NCBI GenBank assembly: GCA_903930095.1
Contig: CAIYXE010000797.1
Span: forward strand, 1 to 10,632
DNA length: 10,632 nt
Direction: 5' to 3'
From: an uncultured Hyphomicrobiales bacterium
Lineage (GTDB): Bacteria; Pseudomonadota; Alphaproteobacteria; Rhizobiales; Aestuariivirgaceae
A program made the position numbers and the translations under genes. A model generated the notes under the pieces. The model worked only from the letters and a program-made list of their open reading frames with translations. It had not been told where the DNA came from and searched no databases. Positions 1 through 6,040 of the stretch are shown here, one piece after another; position 1 is the first letter of the stretch; each line of letters starts with the position of its first letter.

Positions 1-788
1 GCCGTCAGGATGGACTCGACTGCGGCGGGCTCGATCTGGAATTCTCGCTCCACTCCCCCCGGACCGCCGAAGATGCTCAGCTTCTCGCCGGCCTTCGTCA
101 GCATCCGCTCCAGCAGTGTGGGGTCCACGCGGTCAGGCTGGCCCAGCACCTCCATGATGCCAGGCGCGATATCCTGGTTGAAGTTCAGGCCGGCTGTGCC
201 AAAGGCAATGTCAAGATCGGCAATCACTGTTTCGTCATTACCGTTTCGTGAAATGGCCCAACCAACGTTGTGGGCCAGCGAACTTGAGCCGACGCCGCCC
301 TTGGTGCCCATGAAGGCAAGCGTACGGCCAACGGGCGTTGCGGCGGCACCCTGATAGAGCGAGGCGATGGCCTCGACCAGCTGCATCTGGTGCAGGGGCG
401 CCACGAGATATTCGCTGACGCCCCGTTGCATCATCTCGCGATAGAGGAGCACGTCGTTGACATGGCCGATGACGACGACCTTCGTCTCCGCCTGGCAGAC
501 TTCGGCGAGCGTGGCCAATTCCGAGAGGATCACGTCGCGCGGGCTGCGGGACTCAACGATGAGGAGATTGGGAGTGGCCTGGGTCTGAAAGGCGTGGAAT
601 GCGGCTGTGATCCCACCAAGATGCACCGAGGTATGGGCCCTTTGCATGCGCCGGTCAGCCGCCGCGTGCTGTGCCATCTCAGCGGTCTGCTGCGTATCGC
701 AGTAGACATGAATGGAGATGCGCGGGACCTGCGCGACGAGATCCTGTTGGCCGGCGATGCTGGCGGCTGCGGTGGATGTGGTCTTCAT
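1..788 (-). CDS. cpaE: Tad pilus assembly ATPase-like protein CpaE (3' part outside window)
   Basis: CpaE/TadZ-type protein of the Tad pilus, a MinD/ParA-superfamily cytoplasmic protein that localises the assembly machine. I translated 262 codons from an ATG at 788; the frame is open to base 1, so the C-terminus is missing. Residues about 22-135 form a degenerate receiver-like domain (RISIHVYCDTQQ near its start, then KVVVIGHVND and GVSEYLVAPL). The ATPase domain follows, with a deviant Walker A motif KGGVGSSS at 163-170: the signature first lysine is present and the P-loop lysine is serine, as is common in CpaE proteins. A Walker A'-like segment VIADLDIAFGTAGLNF comes next. It lies 48 bp after cpaD on the same strand, with only a weak purine-rich ribosome site (AGCAGG), so it is probably read from the same mRNA. 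Family assignment is firm; the exact start is less so. Confidence 0.93.
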   Translation of the reverse strand, partial: MKTTSTAAASIAGQQDLVAQVPRISIHVYCDTQQTAEMAQHAAADRRMQRAHTSVHLGGITAAFHAFQTQATPNLLIVESRSPRDVILSELATLAEVCQAETKVVVIGHVNDVLLYREMMQRGVSEYLVAPLHQMQLVEAIASLYQGAAATPVGRTLAFMGTKGGVGSSSLAHNVGWAISRNGNDETVIADLDIAFGTAGLNFNQDIAPGIMEVLGQPDRVDPTLLERMLTKAGEKLSIFGGPGGVEREFQIEPAAVESILT

Positions 789-836
789 GCCTGCTCTGCC
801 ATGTGGCTCATGTGTTCCCAACGTCCGTGGGGACGG

Positions 837-1529
837 TCATTGGGCTGTGATTCTTCCGAAGATGATGTCTGTCGAGGGAGGGACTGGCTCATAGACTTCG
901 TCCCGGTACGTGGTCAGGCCAAGCATCAGGTTGTCGGCCGTGGTCGGGCCCATGCCGCGGAGGCGTTCGAAGTCCTCGGGGTTCGATACCATGGCGGCGA
1001 AATTGTGCTGCAACGTGCAGCCGAAGTTGGGATAGGGTTCATTCAGCGGCGTGTTGCTTACGTTCGTCGACCAGTCTCCGCATTGCTTCGTTGCGGCGAT
1101 CTTGCGGGTGAAGGCAAGCGAGACGACATCCGACTTGCCGTTGTAGCTGGCGGTGTGGATCGCCGCGCGCGGCACCCCCTGCCGCATCAGATAGCGGACG
1201 GCCTGTTGCGACACGCCACGGGCCCTGGCGCTGCCATTGGGATAGCTGACGTACACGGGCGTCATCCGGTTCTGCTGCGCAGCCACGGCAAAGCGCGCGA
1301 GAAGTTTTGCATCCTCGGGCGGCAGGTGGCCGGACTGGGCAGATATGCTCATCTTGACCGGCATCTCGACCACCTCGATGGGAAAACGGTCCTGTCCGGC
1401 ACGCGGCACATAGACGTCATTTTCGCTTTCGAAATCCTGCGAGCAACCGGCCAGCGCCGTGACCGCTACCGAGACCAGCAGCATGGTGGCGAAGCGGGTG
1501 GCGGCGGTCGATCTTTGGGTTCTGTTCAT
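837..1529 (-). CDS. cpaD: Tad pilus lipoprotein CpaD
   Basis: Pilus biogenesis protein CpaD (230 residues), an outer-membrane lipoprotein thought to help the CpaC secretin insert or assemble. Residues 13-28 form a hydrophobic signal segment ending in a lipobox LAGC, with Cys29 as the lipidated residue; the mature protein starts CSQDFESE. The CpaD signature is in the second half: NEPYPNFGCTLQHNFAAMV followed by NPEDFERLRGM, with a YRDEVY tail segment. Length is normal for the family. The ATG at 1529 has GGAG about 7 nt upstream and follows the cpaC stop by 12 bp, so co-translation with cpaC is likely. The long reading frame on the opposite strand is a by-product of GC-rich codon bias. Confidence 0.94.
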   Translation of the reverse strand: MNRTQRSTAATRFATMLLVSVAVTALAGCSQDFESENDVYVPRAGQDRFPIEVVEMPVKMSISAQSGHLPPEDAKLLARFAVAAQQNRMTPVYVSYPNGSARARGVSQQAVRYLMRQGVPRAAIHTASYNGKSDVVSLAFTRKIAATKQCGDWSTNVSNTPLNEPYPNFGCTLQHNFAAMVSNPEDFERLRGMGPTTADNLMLGLTTYRDEVYEPVPPSTDIIFGRITAQ

Positions 1530-1541
1530 GCCTGTCTCCGC

Positions 1542-2999
1542 TTAATCGATGATGTGGCCAACCTGGCCGTGGAAGACTCCGGCCGGGTGGCCGCCCGGGG
1601 GGCCATAGACCCGGTTCAGCCGGCCGAGGAAGATTTGCTGCAGGTCAGTCGGCGGATTGAAACCGTCCACCGGCGTTGCCAGTTGCCGTTCCTTGACGGG
1701 GTTGACAATGAAGGGCGTGACGATGACGACGACCTCAGTTTGGTCCTGCTCATACTCGCGGCTGGAGAACAGCGCGCCGAGCACGGGCAGGCTCTTCAGG
1801 CCCGGCGCTCCCTTGATGTCCTGGGAGGTGACGTCCTTGATGAGGCCCGCCATCATCATCGAGCCGCCACTCGGTATTTCCACGGTGGTTTGCGCGCGGC
1901 GGCGGTCGATTGCGGGAATGCCCAACTCGCGCTCGCCCAGCTCACTCACCTCGGTCGCGATATTGAGAGCGATGCGGTTCTCCGCGAGGACCGTCGGCGT
2001 GAAGGCGAGCGATACGCCGTAAGGCTTGAACGAGATTTCGCAAAGAGTTCCCTCTAAACTCTGTTCGCATTCCCTGTAGGGGAATTCACCGCCAGCCTGG
2101 AAGCTCGCTGACGCGCCCGACACCGCGGTCAAAGTCGGTTCGGCCAGGGTGGTTGCCAGGCCCTGTTCCTCAAGCGCTCGCAGCCTCACATCGACCGAGT
2201 TGCTGCCTGATCCGATCTCGAGCGTGGAGTCCAGGATGCGGGAACCGACTTGATCGAAAATTCCGACAGGCGTGTTCCGGAACGCCAGGTCGCCCAGTTC
2301 GCCCTGGAGGTTGATGCCCAGCTGCTTCAGCACGGTGCGCTTCAGTTCCACCACGCGGACCTTCAGGGCCACCTGATGGCCCTCAGCGATGGTCAGCAGA
2401 TTAACGATCTTCGAACTGGGCGTGTCTGAACCGAAAAAGCCGGAGGAACTCGACGCCAGGTAGCTGTTGGCAAGGTCCTCAGCCCTTTTGGCTTCTGCGG
2501 CATTTGCGACGGTGCCCCGCAGCACGATGTTCGTGCTTGCACTGTCGACGATAATGGAATTGCCTGGAATTGCGCGTTCAAGGAGTTCGTTCAGCCCCTT
2601 TATGTCTGCCGCCACTTCGAGGTCGAGATGGAGGATTTCCTGACCTTCTTCGCCAAAGAAGAAGAGATTTGTTTGGCCGGTCTTGCGGGCGAAGAGATAG
2701 GCGGTGTCCTTCCGGCGCAGCACGACGTCAACGATGCTGCTGTCGCCCACGACGACATCCTTGGCCCCCGCGGGAAGCTTGATCACCGCACTCTTCGACA
2801 GGCCCAGGCGCAGGAGGCGGCCTGATCTCTGCTGGCCGCCGCTTGTATCGATGACTGCGGCGTCGGTGGCATGAGCTGGAGACAGAGCGGGGCCGGCAAG
2901 ACTGGTGGTGAAGACTGTAGCAGCCACAACGGTCAGCGCGGTCCGCCATGGCGATGGCGGAATGCGGAGGAGACACGGAGAGGGGACGTTGGTGTTCAT
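1542..2999 (-). CDS. cpaC: Tad pilus outer-membrane secretin CpaC (RcpA)
   Basis: Secretin that forms the outer-membrane pore for the Flp pilus; 485 residues from the ATG at 2999. Signal peptide about residues 18-44 (cleavage near PAHA/TDA). A pilus/secretin N-terminal domain spans about 61-130, with the segments RLLRLGLSKSAVIKLP and LFARKTGQTNLFFF. A BON-like region covers about 132-182, with IIVDSASTNIVLRGTV. The secretin core is about 260-435 and includes LAEPTLTAVSGASASFQAGG, the IPSGGSMMMAGLI motif and LPVLGALFSSREY followed by EVVVIVTPFIVNP. The tail ends in GHIID, typical of alphaproteobacterial CpaC. An upstream ATG at 3077 is in frame but would overlap cpaB. The 2999 start has AGGTGA 4 nt upstream, and that site overlaps the cpaB stop codon, so translational coupling is likely. 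Two cysteines (C311, C320) sit in the pore domain. Confidence 0.95.
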   Translation of the reverse strand: MNTNVPSPCLLRIPPSPWRTALTVVAATVFTTSLAGPALSPAHATDAAVIDTSGGQQRSGRLLRLGLSKSAVIKLPAGAKDVVVGDSSIVDVVLRRKDTAYLFARKTGQTNLFFFGEEGQEILHLDLEVAADIKGLNELLERAIPGNSIIVDSASTNIVLRGTVANAAEAKRAEDLANSYLASSSSGFFGSDTPSSKIVNLLTIAEGHQVALKVRVVELKRTVLKQLGINLQGELGDLAFRNTPVGIFDQVGSRILDSTLEIGSGSNSVDVRLRALEEQGLATTLAEPTLTAVSGASASFQAGGEFPYRECEQSLEGTLCEISFKPYGVSLAFTPTVLAENRIALNIATEVSELGERELGIPAIDRRRAQTTVEIPSGGSMMMAGLIKDVTSQDIKGAPGLKSLPVLGALFSSREYEQDQTEVVVIVTPFIVNPVKERQLATPVDGFNPPTDLQQIFLGRLNRVYGPPGGHPAGVFHGQVGHIID

Positions 3000-3003
3000 G
3001 CGG

Positions 3004-3912
3004 TCACCTGTTGGCTGGCGATTGGCCGATACCGTTGTCGCGAATGACGAGCGGGAATGGCGCATTGATGTTTCCAAGGACAGGATCGCAGTGCGGATCG
3101 CAGCTGTACTGGAAGCGCAAGCCCTGCTTATAGACTTCCACGCCGTTGGGCGCTTCGGTCATCGCTGCAAGCCTCGGTCTGTCTTCACCGGGGTCTCCGT
3201 CTTTCGGCGCAATGGAGCGGAGGGTGAGATTGAGTTCCCCCTGTTCCTGTGATCTTGCGACTAACTCGGCCTGCTGGGGATCGAGCTCCAGAACGGCGAC
3301 CGTGGGATTCTCGATGCTCGATTCGTTGACCGGAGGAACTGTCCGGTTGATGGCAAGCACGCGCACGTTTTCAATGAGCGTGCTGGAGAAGAAGATCACC
3401 TTGTCCGAACCGCCGTTGACGCCGGATTCGATCAGGACCCTTACCGTGGAGATGATGTCCACACGGTCCTCCGGGAGGATGAAGCCGCCTGCCGCGGACC
3501 GGTCTGAGATCCGGATGGATATGGCCCGCAATCCGTCCCTGACGAGGGAACTCATCAGGCTTCCACTATCGGCGGAAAGGAGCTTGCTTTCGGCAATCGG
3601 TTCACCGGCGAGGATCGCCACCCGCGCGCGGCGGCCCTCGAACTCCTCGATCGCGGCAGGCTTTGCCTCACGCGTGATCATGAAGGGCGCCAGGTTACCA
3701 CGCGGCCAGTCCCGCCATTCGACGGCGATGGGGATCAGCCTTTCACCCAGGGCTATGTCCTTGGCGGCCACGAGTACGGGCACCGTCGGGGCCGGCGCCT
3801 CGACGGTGGCGGAAGGTGCGGGCTGCTGGCTGAGCATGCCACGAGCCAGGACGACAGCAAGGATCGCGCTGCCAATCGCCAGAAGCAAAATCAGAATACG
3901 TGCCCTGCTCAT
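3004..3912 (-). CDS. cpaB: Tad pilus assembly protein CpaB (RcpC)
   Basis: CpaB/RcpC, a periplasmic protein anchored in the inner membrane that works with the CpaC secretin; 302 residues from the ATG at 3912. One N-terminal membrane helix (about residues 4-24, ILILLLAIGSAILAVVLARG) and a Pro/Ala linker lead to an SAF-type domain at about 42-108 (VPVLVAAKDIALGERL, RRARVAILAGEPIAESKLL). The RcpC/CpaB core follows, with ISIRISDRSAAGGFILPEDR, then STLIENVRVLAI and VAVLELDPQQAELVARSQEQ. A TTG at 3930 would add six residues, but the ATG at 3912 has a better-placed GGGGA ribosome site and gives the usual short cytoplasmic start. The tail carries two close cysteines (YSCDPHCDP). It is 4 bp upstream of cpaC and 84 bp downstream of cpaA; a stem-loop lies in that gap just before the start. 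Confidence 0.94.
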   Translation of the reverse strand: MSRARILILLLAIGSAILAVVLARGMLSQQPAPSATVEAPAPTVPVLVAAKDIALGERLIPIAVEWRDWPRGNLAPFMITREAKPAAIEEFEGRRARVAILAGEPIAESKLLSADSGSLMSSLVRDGLRAISIRISDRSAAGGFILPEDRVDIISTVRVLIESGVNGGSDKVIFFSSTLIENVRVLAINRTVPPVNESSIENPTVAVLELDPQQAELVARSQEQGELNLTLRSIAPKDGDPGEDRPRLAAMTEAPNGVEVYKQGLRFQYSCDPHCDPVLGNINAPFPLVIRDNGIGQSPANR

Positions 3913-3930
3913 CCACTCATCCCCGGCCAA

Positions 3931-3948
3931 GCCTGATCAATATCAGGC
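3931..3948 (-). promoter_or_regulatory. Intercistronic stem-loop before cpaB
   Basis: GCCTGAT and ATCAGGC form a perfect 7-bp inverted repeat around the 4-nt loop CAAT, in the 84-bp gap between cpaA and cpaB. On the transcribed strand it is not followed by a T-run: the next bases lead straight into the GGGGA ribosome site of cpaB. It therefore looks more like a processing or stability element, or a modulator of cpaB translation, than a terminator. The role is inferred; only the base pairing is seen. Confidence 0.45.
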
Positions 3949-3996
3949 AATTAAGACGACTTTAGGATGTAATGGTCAAATTTGCGTTAACTACAC

Positions 3997-4497
3997 TCAT
4001 TGCGGGATTGGGCTTGCCCACCAGCTTTCCGGCAAGGCGAGCAGTGTTCCTGCGGCGATTGCATAGCCATAGGGCAATGTTCCCGCCAGCAAAGCTCTCC
4101 GGCCTGCTGAACCCGCCTCCGGTTGAGAGAACAACAAGGACGGAACGGAATAAGCGAGAAACGCCAGAGCCAGAAAGCCCCCGGTAACCGCTGTGCCCAG
4201 CAGGAAATCAACCAGACCCGCTGGGCCGATCCACAAGCCTGCAGCAGCGATGAGTTTTCCATCACCGCCGCCGAACAGCCCAAAAGAAAAAAGAACAACC
4301 GCGATCACGAGGAGGCCAATGCCGAAGCCAACATGCATCACAAGATCAGCCAGGGGCATGCCACACGCCCAAGCGAAGAGAAAAAATGATGCCGCGATCA
4401 GCAGGGTAAGCTGGTTCGGGATGCTGCGAGAAAGCACATCCGCCGTTGCGGCAAGGATCACAAGCAATGAGAGGATTGCTGCTGCGATGTCAGTCAT
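3997..4497 (-). CDS. cpaA: Prepilin peptidase CpaA (TadV family)
   Basis: Type IV prepilin leader peptidase of the short Tad class (CpaA/TadV, peptidase family A24). It is an aspartic protease in the inner membrane that cleaves the Flp prepilin, and in studied Tad systems also TadE and TadF. From the ATG at 4497 it has 166 residues, the normal size. The two catalytic aspartates are visible: D20 in AATADVLSRSIPN and D79 in FGGGDGKLIAAAGLW, the GxGD-type motif. At least four hydrophobic helices are evident, and LPYGYAIAAGTLLAL near the end matches the family. An in-frame ATG at 4545 falls inside a strong hairpin and would add a poor N-terminus, so I prefer 4497, although its ribosome site is weak. 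It lies downstream of flp across a 159-bp gap, so its expression may be set separately from the pilin. Confidence 0.93.
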   Translation of the reverse strand: MTDIAAAILSLLVILAATADVLSRSIPNQLTLLIAASFFLFAWACGMPLADLVMHVGFGIGLLVIAVVLFSFGLFGGGDGKLIAAAGLWIGPAGLVDFLLGTAVTGGFLALAFLAYSVPSLLFSQPEAGSAGRRALLAGTLPYGYAIAAGTLLALPESWWASPIPQ

Positions 4498-4537
4498 AAC
4501 CGGCAGTAGCAGGAATTGATTGGTGCACAGATACAAA

Positions 4538-4567
4538 GGAACCATCGGTACACGTACCGATGGTTCC
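4538..4567 (-). terminator. Strong stem-loop between flp and cpaA (partial terminator or mRNA stabiliser)
   Basis: A perfect 13-bp inverted repeat: GGAACCATCGGTA at 4538-4550, loop CACG, and TACCGATGGTTCC at 4555-4567. On the strand that carries flp and cpaA the stem is followed by only a short T-rich stretch (TTTGTAT), so it is a weak intrinsic terminator at best. A leaky terminator, or a 3' stabilising hairpin of the flp message, would give much more pilin than machinery. The pairing is seen directly; the function is inferred. Confidence 0.6.
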
Positions 4568-4605
4568 AGAGCGTCTTTTCTCGCCTAACGATGCTCCGCA
4601 GGATG

Positions 4606-4634
4606 GGATTATTCATGCTCCGGCGCGACGTCAA
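4606..4634 (-). promoter_or_regulatory. Possible promoter in the flp-cpaA gap
   Basis: On the minus strand, TTGACG (4634-4629; CTTGAC when read one base earlier, the alphaproteobacterial -35 form) is followed after 17 nt by TAATCC (4611-4606), a poor -10. If active, transcription would start near 4600 and run through the 4538-4567 hairpin into cpaA. It would give the cpa genes a start independent of flp. The -10 mismatch makes this tentative. Confidence 0.22.
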
Positions 4635-4656
4635 GATAGGTTGATTTGGTTGGGCG

Positions 4657-4836
4657 TTATTGGGCTTTATCAGCTGCGACCAATCCAGCTCCGGTTCTAT
4701 TCCAGATGTTCTTGAGGGCAGGGGCTGCGACGGTTGCTCCCGCGACGAGCGCGAGTGAGAGAAAGCCAGCGATGAGGCCGTATTCAATCGCCGTAACGCC
4801 AGACTTGTCCTTCAGAAAACGCAAAAACTTCTTCAT
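4657..4836 (-). CDS. flp: Flp-family major pilin (type IVb prepilin)
   Basis: Flp/PilA major pilin subunit of the Tad pilus; 59 residues from the ATG at 4836. The leader MKKFLRFLKDKSG is short, basic and ends in glycine. Cleavage by CpaA after G13 would give a mature protein starting VTAIEYGLIAG, with the conserved Glu5 and Tyr6 of Flp pilins. Residues 14-38 form the hydrophobic assembly helix, and a short polar tail follows. The upstream in-frame extension to 4887 is rejected because a strong AGGAGT ribosome site lies 5 nt before the 4836 ATG. It is the first gene of the minus-strand arm, next to the AT-rich control region, and is separated from cpaA by a gap with a strong stem-loop. This fits a highly expressed pilin read on a shorter, more abundant message. 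Confidence 0.96.
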   Translation of the reverse strand: MKKFLRFLKDKSGVTAIEYGLIAGFLSLALVAGATVAAPALKNIWNRTGAGLVAADKAQ

Positions 4837-4878
4837 TTCTAACTCCTGTTTCTGGTTGTAGTTCACTCGCTTGAAGAA

Positions 4879-4906
4879 TCCGGCCAAATATAATCACCTG
4901 GCCGGA
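4879..4906 (-). repeat. Inverted repeat upstream of flp
   Basis: TCCGGCCA (4879-4886) and TGGCCGGA (4899-4906) form a perfect 8-bp inverted repeat separated by the AT-rich 12-nt spacer AATATAATCACC. It lies 43-70 bp before the flp start codon. The GC arms around an AT core resemble an operator overlapping a -10 element (minus strand TTATATT); a hairpin in the flp leader is the alternative. Confidence 0.4.
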
Positions 4907-5148
4907 AAGAATTCACGCAAGGTAAAAAGCCTGAACATCATCTTTTTTCCCGATCATGCCCTAAAGCGCCATTTCATGTAGGAACACCAAGCGCGATTGC
5001 AATACCCAAGGTTACAAAACCCTCCTTAATGGACCGTGAATGAGGATGTCAAGAGGATCTGCATCGATCGAATAGTCTGACTGGAAATTCGAATATTATA
5101 AAATTGGTATTTTATCTCAGAAGACATTTAGAAATACTTATGTATTTC

Positions 5149-5160
5149 ACAACATGTTGT
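5149..5160. repeat. 12-bp perfect palindrome in the AT-rich region
   Basis: ACAACATGTTGT reads the same on both strands. It lies in the most AT-rich part of the divergent control region, about 310 bp from flp and 340 bp from tadE. This is the size and symmetry of a dimeric regulator half-site pair. No known operator was recognised. Confidence 0.35.
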
Positions 5161-5166
5161 TATGAA

Positions 5167-5181
5167 TGCCGAATGTCGGCA
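5167..5181. repeat. Small hairpin next to the 5149-5160 palindrome
   Basis: TGCCGA and TCGGCA form a 6-bp stem around the loop ATG. It begins six bases after the preceding palindrome. A stem this short occurs by chance fairly often; the proximity to the other palindrome is the reason for listing it. Confidence 0.25.
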
Positions 5182-5497
5182 ACACGCCGTTCATCTGAAA
5201 ATCAGTATAGCGATACAATTAATGGTCGTAAATCCCACCGCTTTACTTCCGTCTGACGGAATTCACACAATGTACACCGCGGGTTGACGAAGGGGCAATG
5301 GGCGGTTTTTCATTGGCTGTATTGCTGCATTCCTTTCCCGTGACGTGAAACCACATGCTGATCGCGAGGGCGGCGGCAGCAGAGGATGCTTCGGGCACTC
5401 CGCTTCGGAATATGCTCACAAGGGTTGTTTTTGTCGCCCTTTTCGTATATTCTTTTTGATTGGAGGACGTGCATTACCTTTGTGAACATGATGGAAC

Positions 5498-6040
5498 ATG
5501 CCGATTTTGCGTAAACCAGTTACTTCCAGCCACGTGTCGCGCAGGATCGCAATGTTCCGGCGCGCCGAGGGTGGGACGACAGCGATCGAATTCGGTCTGC
5601 TAGCCATGCCCTTTTTCTTGATGATGTTCGTGATCATGGAACTCGGGATGATATTTTTCACAGAGAATGCGATCCAGTTCGGCGTGGAGGAGTCCGGCCG
5701 GATCTTACGCACTGACGGACGGGGCACGATGACCGGCGTGGATTTGCGGCGTATGATCTGCAATCGGGCCGCTGTCGTGATCGGCTGTAATGAGAGGCTG
5801 GGTCTTTCGGTCACAAGTGCCAGAAAATTCGCGGATGTTGCAAATCCGGGGATAGCAGACATCGAACCAGGGGATGTATCGGCATTCACCCCCGGCGCGG
5901 CTGGCGACGCTGTGGTGGTCATTGCCACCTATGACTGGGAATTCATATCTCTTTTCATGAGGCCATTGGCCAATCTGGCCAATCCCAACGCCCGCCGCCT
6001 GCACGGAATCACGGCCTTCCGGACTGAGTTGCTGGAATGA
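5498..6040 (+). CDS. tadE: TadE-like pseudopilin
   Basis: TadE-family minor pilin of the Tad pilus; 180 residues from the ATG at 5498. After a basic N-terminus, GGTTAIEFGL (residues 25-34) is the prepilin-type processing site: cleavage after G26 puts Glu31 at mature position 5. The assembly helix that follows is unusually methionine-rich (MPFFLMMFVIMELGM), then comes a polar periplasmic domain with two cysteines (C88 in MICNRA and C97 in IGCNER). An alternative ATG at 5552 (residue 19) has AGGA 6 nt upstream and gives a shorter leader, MFRRAEGG. It may be the true start, since the 5498 ATG has only a crowded GGAA before it. The gene overlaps tadF by 4 bp (ATGA), so the two are coupled. It is divergent from flp-cpa. 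Confidence 0.88.
   Translation: MPILRKPVTSSHVSRRIAMFRRAEGGTTAIEFGLLAMPFFLMMFVIMELGMIFFTENAIQFGVEESGRILRTDGRGTMTGVDLRRMICNRAAVVIGCNERLGLSVTSARKFADVANPGIADIEPGDVSAFTPGAAGDAVVVIATYDWEFISLFMRPLANLANPNARRLHGITAFRTELLE

Larger units (their letters stand above)
4837..5497. promoter_or_regulatory. AT-rich divergent control region between flp and tadE
   Basis: About 660 bp with no convincing gene, visibly richer in A/T than both flanks, especially 5085-5165. It separates flp (minus) from tadE (plus), so promoters for both arms should lie here. I could not identify a convincing sigma70 or sigma54 promoter by eye; TATATT at 5445-5450 and TTGACG at 5284-5289 are isolated half-signals. Structures seen: an 8-bp inverted repeat near flp (4879-4906), a 12-bp palindrome (5149-5160) and a 6-bp hairpin (5167-5181). 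A GGAGGA at 5462-5467 resembles a ribosome site but has no good start at the right distance. Confidence 0.55.

Noticed and set aside
160..305. Loss of the P-loop lysine in CpaE (KGGVGSSS) as an inactivating change
   Set aside because: CpaE proteins commonly have this deviant Walker A form with only the first signature lysine, so it is not a defect.
390..2057. 555-codon open frame on the plus strand opposite cpaE-cpaD-cpaC
   Set aside because: It runs antisense across three recognisable genes, has low-complexity Arg/Asp/Gly-rich content and no domain. It is a mirror of GC-rich codon bias in the cpa genes.
3146..4066. 306-codon open frame on the plus strand opposite cpaB
   Set aside because: Antisense to the intact cpaB; Ser/Arg-rich composition and no family resemblance.
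4907..4940. Sigma54-type promoter (GG-N10-GC) upstream of flp
   Set aside because: The nearest match on the minus strand has 11 rather than 10 bases between GG and GC and lacks the flanking consensus.
4909..5270. GAATTCACGCAA at 4909-4920 and GAATTCACACAA at 5259-5270 as paired regulator sites
   Set aside because: Two near-identical 12-mers in the same orientation, but the GAATTC core recurs elsewhere in the window (for example near 5585 and 5940), and no third copy supports a site.
5355..5459. 34-residue open frame upstream of tadE (MLIARAAAAEDASG... ending in a hydrophobic stretch)
   Set aside because: No ribosome site and no recognised family; the length is within chance for this region. 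It could be revisited if conserved in relatives.
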